Assembly: GCA_016742275.1 (NCBI GenBank)
Contig: JACVCD010000001.1
Coordinates: forward strand, 186,001-250,000
Direction of reading: 5' to 3'
DNA: 64,000 nt
Origin: Gemmatimonadaceae bacterium
GTDB lineage: Bacteria; Gemmatimonadota; Gemmatimonadetes; Gemmatimonadales; Gemmatimonadaceae
Shown here: one piece after another, positions 33,642 to 41,377 of the stretch
How positions within the stretch are numbered: the first letter of the stretch is position 1
How the letters are laid out: the number at the start of each line of letters is the position of its first letter
Made by a program: the position numbers and the translations under genes
The notes under the pieces: model-generated
The model's input: the letters and a program-made list of their open reading frames with translations, nothing else
What the model was told of the DNA's origin: nothing
The model's database searches: none

Positions 33642-34667
33642 ATGAAAGCGTTGGTGAAGCAGACCGCGGCCCGCGGACTCACGCTGACCGAAGTGCCCGA
33701 GCCGTCCATCCGCGACGACGAAGTGTTGATTCGCGTGCGGAGCGCCGGTGTCTGCGGCACCGATGTGCACATTTACGAATGGGACGCCTGGGCGGCCGGT
33801 CGTTGCAAGCCGCCGTTCATCTGCGGCCACGAATTTGCCGGCGACGTGGTGCAGGTCGGTGCTCTCGTCGAGAGTGTGAAGGTCGGCGACCGGGTAACCG
33901 CTGAAGGACACATTGTCGACGACCGCTCACTGTTCAGTCGCACCGGTAACGCGCACGTCGACCCGTCCACCCGCATCATCGGTGTCGATCGCGACGGCTG
34001 TTTCGCGGAATACATCGCGATGCCGGCCACCAACGTCTGGCACCTCGACGACGCGATCAGCTATGACATCGGCGGCATCCACGATCCGATGGGCAACGCG
34101 TTCCATACCGCACTTACCGCCGACATTCCCGGCAGTGTGGTACTCATCACCGGTTGTGGTCCCATCGGTGCATTTGCGGTGGGCATCTGCAAGGCCGCCG
34201 GGGCGGCGCGCATCATCGCTACCGATGTGAACCCGCGTCGCCTCGAGCTCGCGCGCACGATGGGCGCGCACGATGCCGTGCATCCCGACCAGGCACGCGA
34301 TGCCGTCATGGCGGCCAGTGACGGACACGGCGCCGATGTGGTGCTCGAAATGAGCGGTGTGCCGAGTGCGGTGCATCAGGCATTTGCGCTCGCGCGGCCG
34401 GCCGGTCGCGTCAACATGCTCGGCATTCCGTCCAAAACGATCGATATCGATTTCGCGACCGAGATCATCTTCAAGGGTCTGACCATCTACGGTGTGGTCG
34501 GCCGCCGGATGTATGACACGTGGCACCAGATGTCGCGCTTCGTGCGCTCTGGCGCCTTCGATCCGACTCCGGTGATCACGCATCGTTTGCCGCTCGAAGC
34601 GGTGGACGAGGCGATGCATTTGATCAAATCCGGCGAGGCGGGGAAGATCATTTTTACGATCAGTTGA
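33642..34667 (+). CDS. tdh: L-threonine 3-dehydrogenase
   Basis: A 341-residue zinc-type medium-chain dehydrogenase, the same length as E. coli Tdh. It oxidises L-threonine to 2-amino-3-ketobutyrate with NAD+, which Kbl (next gene) splits to glycine and acetyl-CoA. Catalytic zinc ligands are in GVCGTDVHIYEWD and CGHEFAGDV; the cofactor site is ITGCGPIGAFAVGI with TDVNPRRLELARTMGAH. Where E. coli Tdh has the four-cysteine structural-zinc loop, this protein has DDRSLFSRTGNAHVD with no Cys, so that zinc site is lost. GGAG precedes the ATG by 6 bases. Confidence 0.93.
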   Translation: MKALVKQTAARGLTLTEVPEPSIRDDEVLIRVRSAGVCGTDVHIYEWDAWAAGRCKPPFICGHEFAGDVVQVGALVESVKVGDRVTAEGHIVDDRSLFSRTGNAHVDPSTRIIGVDRDGCFAEYIAMPATNVWHLDDAISYDIGGIHDPMGNAFHTALTADIPGSVVLITGCGPIGAFAVGICKAAGAARIIATDVNPRRLELARTMGAHDAVHPDQARDAVMAASDGHGADVVLEMSGVPSAVHQAFALARPAGRVNMLGIPSKTIDIDFATEIIFKGLTIYGVVGRRMYDTWHQMSRFVRSGAFDPTPVITHRLPLEAVDEAMHLIKSGEAGKIIFTIS

Positions 34668-35075
34668 ACGGCAACTGCAGTTGAGGGAACCACGACTGCA
34701 GTTGGGGGATGCAACTGCAGTCGGGGGTACTGCTACCGCAGTTCGGGCGACATCAACGGCGGTTAAGGCTACTGCACGTGCGGTTGGGGACTGCAACCAC
34801 AGTTCAACTGCAACCGCGGTTCTGGACTGCCGCTGCCGTCTGGGGACTGCAGTCGAGGTTCACCGCAGTCAACCGCAGTTGGCCCAGACCGCGTTCCCCA
34901 AACGGCAGTTGCTCCCCCAAGCCGCAGCAGCAGTTCAACCGTGGTTGCAGTCACCAACCGCATGTGCAGTAGCCCCAACCGCCATTGAAGTCTCCCCGAC
35001 TGCGGTTGCAGTGACCCGAACCGCCGTTGCAATCCCGAACTGCAGTTGCAGTTCCCCCAACCGCAGTTGTGCCCC
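34668..35075. repeat. Head-to-head inverted array of degenerate ~20-bp units between tdh and kbl
   Basis: The whole 408-base gap is built from units close to ACTGCAACCGCGGTTGGGG. Units in the left half point one way and those in the right half are their reverse complement, meeting near 34870. The symmetry extends beyond the units: GGCTACTGCACGTGCGGTTGG at 34767-34787 pairs with 34954-34974 with one mismatch, and further matches continue on both sides, so the region is one long imperfect palindrome with arms of about 200 bases. Open frames across it (TAV/AVA-rich) are by-products of the repeat. A second array is at 60889-61340. Confidence 0.9.
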
Positions 35076-36278
35076 ATGACCGCTATGTCTCTCTCTCAAG
35101 ATCTCCAATCCGAACTCGACGCCCTTAAAGCGGCCGGCACCTACAAACGCCTCAATCATCTTGAGTCGCCGCAGGGTCCCCGCGTCCGCATGGAAGGCCG
35201 CGGCGAAGTCATCGTGCTGTCGTCCAACAACTACCTCGGCCTCGCCAATGAGCCCGCCGTAGTGAAGGCCGGTATCGAGGCGCTCGAACATTACGGTGCG
35301 GGAACGGCCAGTGTGCGCTTCATCTGCGGCACCTTCACCGTGCATCGCGAACTCGAAGCGGCGCTTGCCCGCTTCGTCGGCACGGAAGCCAGCATGAGCT
35401 ATGTGTCGGCGTGGAATGCCAACGAAGCGCTCACGCCGACCATCGCGCGCGAAGGGGATTTCGTCATTTCCGACGCGCTGAACCATGCGTCGATCATCGA
35501 CTCGGTGCGTCTCGCCAAGGCCATTACCAAGTGCACCACGGCTGTGTACAAACACGCCGACATGGATGACCTGCGGGAAAAGCTGCGCGCCAACAAGGAC
35601 GCCAAACGCAAGATCATCTGGACCGACGGTGTCTTCAGCATGGAAGGCGCCATCGCGAAGCTGCCGGAAATTCTCCAGATCGCGCGTGAAGAAGGCGCGA
35701 TCGTCGTCATGGACGATTCGCACGCCACTGGAGTACTCGGCGCTACCGGACGTGGAACGGCCGAGCATTTTGGCGTTGTCGGCGAGGTCGACATCATTAC
35801 TTCGACACTCGGAAAAGCACTGGGTGGTGCGGCTGGCGGCTTCATCGCTGGCTCGTCGGCACTCTGCGATATCATGACGCAGCGTTCGCGCCCGCAGCTG
35901 TTCAGCAACGCGTTGCCGCCAACCGTGGCAGCGAGTGCGCTGGCTGCCGTTGAGCACACGGAGCGCCACCCGGAACTGGTCACGCGTCTTCGCGACAACG
36001 CCAACTACTTCCGCAGCGCCATTCAGGAAGCGGGCTTCAAGCCGCTCCCGGGTGAAACGCCGATCGTGCCGATCATCGTGGGAGAAACGGCCCTCGCCAT
36101 TCGCATGAGCGATCTTATGCTCGAGCGCGGTGTGTTCGTGACCGGTTTTGGATTCCCGGTCGTTCCCAAGGGTGAAGCGCGTGTGCGTTGCCAGGTGAGC
36201 GCGGCGCATACACGCGACGACCTCGACGCAGTCGTGGCTGCATTCAAGGACGCGGGCCGCGTGGCCGGCCTTCTATAG
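35076..36278 (+). CDS. kbl: Glycine C-acetyltransferase (2-amino-3-ketobutyrate CoA ligase)
   Basis: A 400-residue PLP enzyme of the alpha-oxoamine synthase family that completes threonine breakdown started by Tdh. Features: SSNNYLGLANEPAVVKAGIEALEHYGAGTASVRFICGT, MDDSHATGVLG, and the PLP lysine in STLGKALGGAAGGF. The ATG at 35076 (or the one at 35085, MSLSQDLQ) is at the very edge of the palindromic array; the upstream bases are C-rich and no Shine-Dalgarno is visible. A downstream hairpin marks the transcript end. Usually tdh and kbl are adjacent; here 408 bases of repeat separate them. Confidence 0.95.
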   Translation: MTAMSLSQDLQSELDALKAAGTYKRLNHLESPQGPRVRMEGRGEVIVLSSNNYLGLANEPAVVKAGIEALEHYGAGTASVRFICGTFTVHRELEAALARFVGTEASMSYVSAWNANEALTPTIAREGDFVISDALNHASIIDSVRLAKAITKCTTAVYKHADMDDLREKLRANKDAKRKIIWTDGVFSMEGAIAKLPEILQIAREEGAIVVMDDSHATGVLGATGRGTAEHFGVVGEVDIITSTLGKALGGAAGGFIAGSSALCDIMTQRSRPQLFSNALPPTVAASALAAVEHTERHPELVTRLRDNANYFRSAIQEAGFKPLPGETPIVPIIVGETALAIRMSDLMLERGVFVTGFGFPVVPKGEARVRCQVSAAHTRDDLDAVVAAFKDAGRVAGLL

Positions 36279-36291
36279 AAGTGCGACACAT

Positions 36292-36321
36292 GCTCCCCAT
36301 CGGCCAATGCCGTTGGGGAGC
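36292..36321. terminator. Stem-loop after kbl
   Basis: A 13-bp stem GCTCCCCATCGGC / GCCGTTGGGGAGC with one mismatch and loop CAAT, 14 bases after the kbl stop. There is no T-run, so it may be a Rho-assisted end or an mRNA-stabilising structure. Confidence 0.6.
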
Positions 36322-36359
36322 GTGCATAGACGCTCAGTTCATCATTGCCGATCTTCTCT

Positions 36360-36944
36360 ATGCATTTGCGCGCTGAACTACGAAAATTTGTCGCCCTCTG
36401 TGCGATACTCATCCCGCTACCGGGAATGGTCGCGTGCGGGGAATCTTCTGCTCCTTCACTGACACCGGAGCCGCGATTCACACGCGCCGTACGCAGTGCT
36501 GACGGCCACAACACGGAAAGCAGTTGGGCGTCGGTAGTCCACAATCATCGCATCACGAGCATTCGCGAAGTGCAAGGCCGCCTCGGACATGTGCGTGTTC
36601 GCGTCTATCAATACGACAGCACCGGCCGGCTTCGCGACTTCAGCGAACGCGCATTCACCGCGCCGCGGAATCAACCCGTCGTGGCGCGTGAACTGACGGA
36701 TTCGCTTCCATTGCCCATCGACTCCGTGGAGTTCGTGAATCGTCAGCGCGACTACCTGCGCACCGCTGTCCTGTTCCGCGCCGATATGGCAGTTCTCGCG
36801 GCTGGTCGTTCGGGCAATGCACCCGTGACCTATTCCCGTCGTGAATTGCTCAAGATTCTCGATCGTGCCGGACGATTGTACGATGCGGCCATTCGTGGAG
36901 GATCTGTCGTGCCACGTGTGCCTATTCCTTCCCCCTCGCGCTGA
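36360..36944 (+). CDS. Putative lipoprotein of unknown function
   Basis: A 194-residue protein starting MHLRAELRKFVALCAILIPL with a probable lipobox (MVAC-G) near residue 26. The mature part has alternating strand-like segments (ASVVHNHRITSIREVQGRLG, VRVRVYQYDSTGRLRDFSE) and a helical end (YSRRELLKILDRAGRLYDAA). No family is recognised. There is no clear Shine-Dalgarno; TTG at 36345 would add five residues. Its last 23 bases overlap the convergent glycosylase gene. Confidence 0.6.
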   Translation: MHLRAELRKFVALCAILIPLPGMVACGESSAPSLTPEPRFTRAVRSADGHNTESSWASVVHNHRITSIREVQGRLGHVRVRVYQYDSTGRLRDFSERAFTAPRNQPVVARELTDSLPLPIDSVEFVNRQRDYLRTAVLFRADMAVLAAGRSGNAPVTYSRRELLKILDRAGRLYDAAIRGGSVVPRVPIPSPSR

Positions 36945-37512
36945 GCACAAATCGCAGCGGCCACTCAACCGCGCGCGAAATACCAATACGTGGTGTGATC
37001 AGCACCTCGTGATCGGGTGCGGGCAGTCCCGCGACAATCGTGAGAGGAGAACCGCCAGTCAGCGATGCACCATCACGCGTGCGATCGATGCCGAGCGCGG
37101 CGCACAGCTTGCCCGGTCCATTGCACAAATCGCGGTCTGCGAGTGGACGTACACGCGGTTTGATACCGGAGCGATTCCGGCGCATGTGCTCGATACCACG
37201 CAGCGGTTCGAGGGCCCGAATCAATACCGCCGCACCATACCCATCTTCACGGGTCACGGCATTCACACACCAGTGCATGCCATAGATGAAGTACACATAG
37301 GCCGTGCCCGGTGGCCCGAACATGTGCCAAGTACGGGGCGTTCGACCAACGGCCGAATGCGAAGCCGGATCGTGAGGACCAAGGTACGCCTCGGTCTCCA
37401 CGATCCGGCCACTAATCACGCCATCAGGCGTGTCATGCTGTAACTCGGCGCCCAGCAGCTCCCGCGCCACCACATCGGCTTCGCGATCGAAGAACGAAGC
37501 CGGCAATGACAC
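36922..37512 (-). CDS. DNA-3-methyladenine glycosylase, AAG/MPG type
   Basis: A 196-residue base-excision repair glycosylase of the mammalian AAG fold. FDREADVVARELLGAEL begins the family domain, GRIVETEAYLGPHDPASHS holds the catalytic Glu, GTAYVYFIYGMHWCVNAV is the base-intercalating region, and LCNGPGKLCAALGIDRTRDG is the conserved late motif. It removes alkylated purines. It is the first gene after the NYN-domain gene on this strand but 28 bases separate them in the order NYN then glycosylase. Confidence 0.93.
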   Translation of the reverse strand: MSLPASFFDREADVVARELLGAELQHDTPDGVISGRIVETEAYLGPHDPASHSAVGRTPRTWHMFGPPGTAYVYFIYGMHWCVNAVTREDGYGAAVLIRALEPLRGIEHMRRNRSGIKPRVRPLADRDLCNGPGKLCAALGIDRTRDGASLTGGSPLTIVAGLPAPDHEVLITPRIGISRAVEWPLRFVLSARGKE

Positions 37513-37539
37513 GAGAGACGTGGTCGTCGAGCCTCGCCG

Positions 37540-39705
37540 TTACTTCTTTGCCGCCTTCTTGGCTGGCGCCTTGGCCGGAGCCTTGGCCGCGCTCTTCTTA
37601 GCTGCAGGAGCCGCCTTCTTGGCCGGAGCCTTGGCCGCCTTGGCTGGAGCGGATTTGGCCGCTGGCGCCGCCTTCTTTGCGGGTGCCTTGGCCGGGGCCT
37701 TGGCCGCGCTCTTCTTGGCCGGTGCCTTCGCGGGTGCCTTGGCAGCTCCCTTCTTGGCCGCCGCCTTCGGCGCAGCCACCGCCGTTTCCGCAGCAGGTGC
37801 TTCCGCCGTCACAGCTTCCGCCGTCACAGCTTCCGCCCCCTTCGCTTCCGTAGTCACCGCTACCGCAGTTTGCTGTTCCGCCACCACGCGAGCCGGCGCC
37901 ACCACACCCACCATCAGCAGATCGGGCGGCACAATGCCCTTGCCACGCACGGCCGCACCACGGCCGCTGATTCCACGGGCACCCATACCACGCGGCGCGG
38001 CCGGCATGGCCGCCGCCTGTGCAGCAGCCACGGCCTTCTGTGCTTCGTCGGCCACCTTGAGCTGTTCCACAATGCTGGCGGCATCGGCAGCACGCGCCAC
38101 TTCCCAATCGTCTCCCCGACGACGGAGATCGATCATGTTGGCATCGTGCGCATCCTGAAGAACACGCTCGAACATGCGCGTGCTCAGCGACTCGCTGTCA
38201 CGACCCAGCAGCTCGAACGCCTTCTGACGCGCGGCGCTCGCACTCGTGACCGCATCACCTTGCACCAGTGCCTGTACGGCGCGCTGTACGAGATCAAAGG
38301 CATCGCTGCGCGTCAGGCGTTCACCTGAACGGCCCACCGTATCGGCAACAGTCGCGCTTGTGAACGACGGCTCGACTGCCGCTGCTGCAGGCGCATCGCG
38401 ACGCTCGCCACGATCATCGCGATCACGACCACGTCCGCGACCACGACGACGGCCACGATCCCGGCCACGACCTTCGTGCCGCGATTCATCCGCCGAACCC
38501 TCGGCCGCGTCGGCGATATCACTGGGCAACGGGCGAATACCAAGTGCGGAGACGACGGCGTCCGGGTCTTCAACAATGGCAGCGGCGTCGACCACTGGGA
38601 GTTCTGCCGTCTCGGACAGCGACGAACCCGACGGTCCATCGAACGCGGCATCATAGATGCTCGTGTTCGCGGCACCACTTTCCGCGCGCTCTTCTTCCGT
38701 GCTTTCACCACGATCCCGATCGTAGCGATCACGTCCGCGGCCACGACGACCACGACGACCACGACGGTCATCGCGATCGCCACGATCACTGCGATCGCTG
38801 CTTTCACGACGCGGTTCGTCGTCGACCACCGCAGCAGCCGATGTACTGGCAACAGCCGGCGCACCATCGGGCGCGTCGACTTCCATTTGACCGCTTTCGA
38901 GCTTCGTGACCTTGAGCAATCCGCGCTGCTGCGCTTCGGTCACGAAACGCGAGAACTTGGAGTGACCGAGGTTCTTTTCGTCGAACGACGAGTCAATTTC
39001 CTGCATCACCTGCTTGAGGCGATCGGAGCGCATGACATCGCCATTGCGCTTCATGCGACCCACGGACTCGGTCACGAGCTCCCACGGATCCCAGCGCGTG
39101 ACTTCATCTTCGCCCGTCTTCACCAGACCGGCGAGCGCATTGTAGGAGTAATACTCGTCGCAATTCATGACGAGCAAATCGCTCGACGACTCACGAATGC
39201 CGACACCGATCACGTACTTGCCGTACTCCTTGAGCTTGATGACCATGCTCGAGAAGTCAGAGTCACCCGAGAGCAATACAAAGGTGCCGATTTCGGGGCG
39301 CGTGAACACCAGTTCGAGCGCGTCGATCGCGAGGCGGATGTCCGTCGCATTCTTCTTGGCCGAGCCATAGGCCGGCGCGAAGATGAGATCGATGGACGCC
39401 TCGGTGAGCGGCACGATGTACTGTGGATAGCGGCGCCAGTCAGCGTAGGCGCGACGCACCGCCACCTTGCCTTTGATGATGTCCGACGAGAGGAGATTCT
39501 TCAGCTCCTCCTGCAGATCGGAGCGAATACCCATCGTGACATTGTCGAAGTCGATGAGCATCGCCGCATTGGGCGCATGAGCCGGCGGCGCGGCATTGGG
39601 CTGCGCGACGGGCGCCAGCGGAGCAATGGCCGACGGACTGCGGTGAAACGGTGCAATGGTGCGGGCCGGGGCGGAACCGCCCGACCGGGGAAGATGACGA
39701 CTCAT
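37540..39705 (-). CDS. NYN-domain/LOTUS RNA-binding fusion protein with RG-rich and H1-like tails
   Basis: A 721-residue multidomain protein. Residues about 46-190 form a NYN (PIN-like) nuclease domain: MLIDFDNVTMG, IRLAIDALELV and LLSGDSDFSSMVIKLKEYG supply the acidic metal-binding residues. A helical LOTUS/OST-HTH-like domain follows at about 210-275 (HSKFSRFVTEAQQRGLLKV) and a second helical unit of the same kind near 465-545 (STRMFERVLQDAHDANMIDL). Two Arg/Gly/Asp-rich low-complexity segments (RGRRGRRGRGRDRYDRDRG) lie between, and the last 80 residues are AKAPAKK repeats like histone H1. NYN-LOTUS proteins act on RNA (compare eukaryotic MARF1); RNA processing is inferred. Confidence 0.8.
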   Translation of the reverse strand: MSRHLPRSGGSAPARTIAPFHRSPSAIAPLAPVAQPNAAPPAHAPNAAMLIDFDNVTMGIRSDLQEELKNLLSSDIIKGKVAVRRAYADWRRYPQYIVPLTEASIDLIFAPAYGSAKKNATDIRLAIDALELVFTRPEIGTFVLLSGDSDFSSMVIKLKEYGKYVIGVGIRESSSDLLVMNCDEYYSYNALAGLVKTGEDEVTRWDPWELVTESVGRMKRNGDVMRSDRLKQVMQEIDSSFDEKNLGHSKFSRFVTEAQQRGLLKVTKLESGQMEVDAPDGAPAVASTSAAAVVDDEPRRESSDRSDRGDRDDRRGRRGRRGRGRDRYDRDRGESTEEERAESGAANTSIYDAAFDGPSGSSLSETAELPVVDAAAIVEDPDAVVSALGIRPLPSDIADAAEGSADESRHEGRGRDRGRRRGRGRGRDRDDRGERRDAPAAAAVEPSFTSATVADTVGRSGERLTRSDAFDLVQRAVQALVQGDAVTSASAARQKAFELLGRDSESLSTRMFERVLQDAHDANMIDLRRRGDDWEVARAADAASIVEQLKVADEAQKAVAAAQAAAMPAAPRGMGARGISGRGAAVRGKGIVPPDLLMVGVVAPARVVAEQQTAVAVTTEAKGAEAVTAEAVTAEAPAAETAVAAPKAAAKKGAAKAPAKAPAKKSAAKAPAKAPAKKAAPAAKSAPAKAAKAPAKKAAPAAKKSAAKAPAKAPAKKAAKK

Positions 39706-39708
39706 GAG

Positions 39709-41337
39709 TTACTGGCCTGGATACGAAACCGGGTGATCGAGCGCGTTCGCGTGGAGCGCCGAAGCGCTCATGGTGTTCGCACTCAGCGCGATCGCACGCG
39801 CGAGCTCTCGCCTGCGCACCTTGCCGCTCCCCGTCATGGGGAACGTATCGAAGAAGCGCACGAGATCGGGAACCTTGTCGGCCGACATCGTATCACGGGC
39901 GAAACGCTTGATTTCGTCTCCCGTGATGACGGCCCCCTCCACTGCCACGATGCACGCGCAGACCAGTTCCCCCATGACGTCATGGGGCACGCCGATCACG
40001 CAGACATCGTCGACAGCCGGATGCGCACGCAAACGATCTTCGAGGTCCCGCGGGTAGAGCTGCTGCCCACCGCGGGTGATCGTTTCCTGGCGACGTCCGA
40101 GAATCCGCACCGTGCCATCCTCGTCGATCATGCCGAGGTCACCGGTGAGGAAGAATCCGTCCGGCGTGAGCACCTTGGCGGTCTCGGCCGGCATGCGGAG
40201 ATACCCCCGCATGAGATTGGGGCCGCGGACGGCGAGCTCGCCGACCGATTCTGCCCCGTGCAGCTGACCCGTCATGAGGTCCATGGCCATCACTTCCACG
40301 CCGGGCAACGGTGCCCCAACGCTGTGGCAACGAATGTCGTCGTTGTCACCGAAGCGGGTGATCGATACCACCGCGCCGGTCTCCGTGAGACCGTAGGCCA
40401 CCAGCACGTCGCACCAGCGACGCACTTTGCGCACAAGCGCTTCGCCTACGGCGGTGCCGGCCATGAGACCGGTGCGCACCGAACGCAGACGTGACGGGTT
40501 GAACGCCTCCTCACGCATGAGGAGGTGGTACTGCGTGGGCACGCCGTGCAGCACCGTGACCTGCGTATCGGCCATGAGCGCGAGTGCGCCGGCCGCATCG
40601 AAGGCGGGTTGCAACACGAGTGTGGCACCACTCGCCATCGTGCCCAGCATCGCGCTGAAGCCGAAGATGGCGGAAAACGACACCGCCGTCAGCACGCGAT
40701 CCTCGTGAGACAACGCGAGGGTGTGGGCGGTGCGGACGGCGTTCTCAACCAGTGCACGATGCGACAGGGCGACCCCTTTGGGTTTGCCCATCGTGCCCGA
40801 CGTATACAACACCGCGAGATCCTGCGTGTCGTCATCGGGAACCGCCGGAATACTGCGACCGGCCCCACTCGAGATCAGATCTTCGAACTGAAAGATCCGG
40901 TCGTCGTACCACAGATCCTCGTCACCCACCGTGACCACGTACTGCAGGTCAGGGAGATCGCCGAGCAGCTCCTCGAAGCGCTGCAGAAAATCGACGGTGC
41001 CCCACTGTTCGATGGTGACGACGCAGCTGACTTCGGCATGGCGCAACTGATAGCGCAGATCGTGCACGCTGAGTTGCGGACTCACCGGCACGAGCACCGC
41101 ACCCAGTCGGGCAGCGGCCAATGTGGCGATGATCCATTCGATGCCGTTGGGGAGATTCACGGCGATGCGATCGCCGCGACCCAAGCCAAGTTCGGACAAC
41201 GCGGCTGCCAGGCTGGACGCATCGGCGTCCACCTGCTGGTATGTCCATGTCCGCTCACCTGTCGTGGCCAACACACGCGTGGGATGTTCCTGCGCGCGCT
41301 GGGCTACGAGAGGGGCAAGGGACCACGAGGCTGCCAT
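39709..41337 (-). CDS. AMP-dependent synthetase/ligase (acyl-CoA synthetase-like)
   Basis: A 542-residue ANL-superfamily adenylating enzyme. The ATP-binding motif is LYTSGTMGKPKGVALSH, the adenylate motif YGLTETGAV, the hinge TPDGFFLTGDLGMIDEDG followed by GRRQETITRGGQQLYP, and the C-terminal catalytic lysine MTGSGKVRRRELA. It activates a carboxylic acid as acyl-AMP, most likely transferring it to CoA; chain length is unknown. ATG 41337 (MAASWSLAPLVAQRA) is chosen; the longer frame runs into the divergent kinase gene 40 bases away. It lies 3 bases upstream of the NYN gene and is probably co-transcribed. Confidence 0.88.
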   Translation of the reverse strand: MAASWSLAPLVAQRAQEHPTRVLATTGERTWTYQQVDADASSLAAALSELGLGRGDRIAVNLPNGIEWIIATLAAARLGAVLVPVSPQLSVHDLRYQLRHAEVSCVVTIEQWGTVDFLQRFEELLGDLPDLQYVVTVGDEDLWYDDRIFQFEDLISSGAGRSIPAVPDDDTQDLAVLYTSGTMGKPKGVALSHRALVENAVRTAHTLALSHEDRVLTAVSFSAIFGFSAMLGTMASGATLVLQPAFDAAGALALMADTQVTVLHGVPTQYHLLMREEAFNPSRLRSVRTGLMAGTAVGEALVRKVRRWCDVLVAYGLTETGAVVSITRFGDNDDIRCHSVGAPLPGVEVMAMDLMTGQLHGAESVGELAVRGPNLMRGYLRMPAETAKVLTPDGFFLTGDLGMIDEDGTVRILGRRQETITRGGQQLYPRDLEDRLRAHPAVDDVCVIGVPHDVMGELVCACIVAVEGAVITGDEIKRFARDTMSADKVPDLVRFFDTFPMTGSGKVRRRELARAIALSANTMSASALHANALDHPVSYPGQ

Positions 41338-41377
41338 CTCACTCCTGGATCGGGTACAGCCACGTAAATTACTGACT

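Noticed and set aside
34668-35075. CRISPR array
   Set aside because: Units are contiguous and degenerate, have no unique spacers, and reverse orientation in the middle; no cas genes are in the window.
34681-35079. Open frames rich in TAV/AVA and NCS repeats inside the array
   Set aside because: They arise on several frames from the ~20-bp unit, which is not a multiple of three and is mirrored in the second half; no start signal is present.
34935-36209. A 424-codon frame opposite kbl
   Set aside because: Kbl on the plus strand has all alpha-oxoamine synthase motifs; the minus frame has none and starts in the repeat array.
38476-40494. A 672-codon open frame on the plus strand
   Set aside because: It is antisense to the NYN-LOTUS and synthetase genes. 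Its product is His/Arg-rich and shows no domain; the opposite strand has clear domain motifs. High-GC genes often leave such shadow frames.
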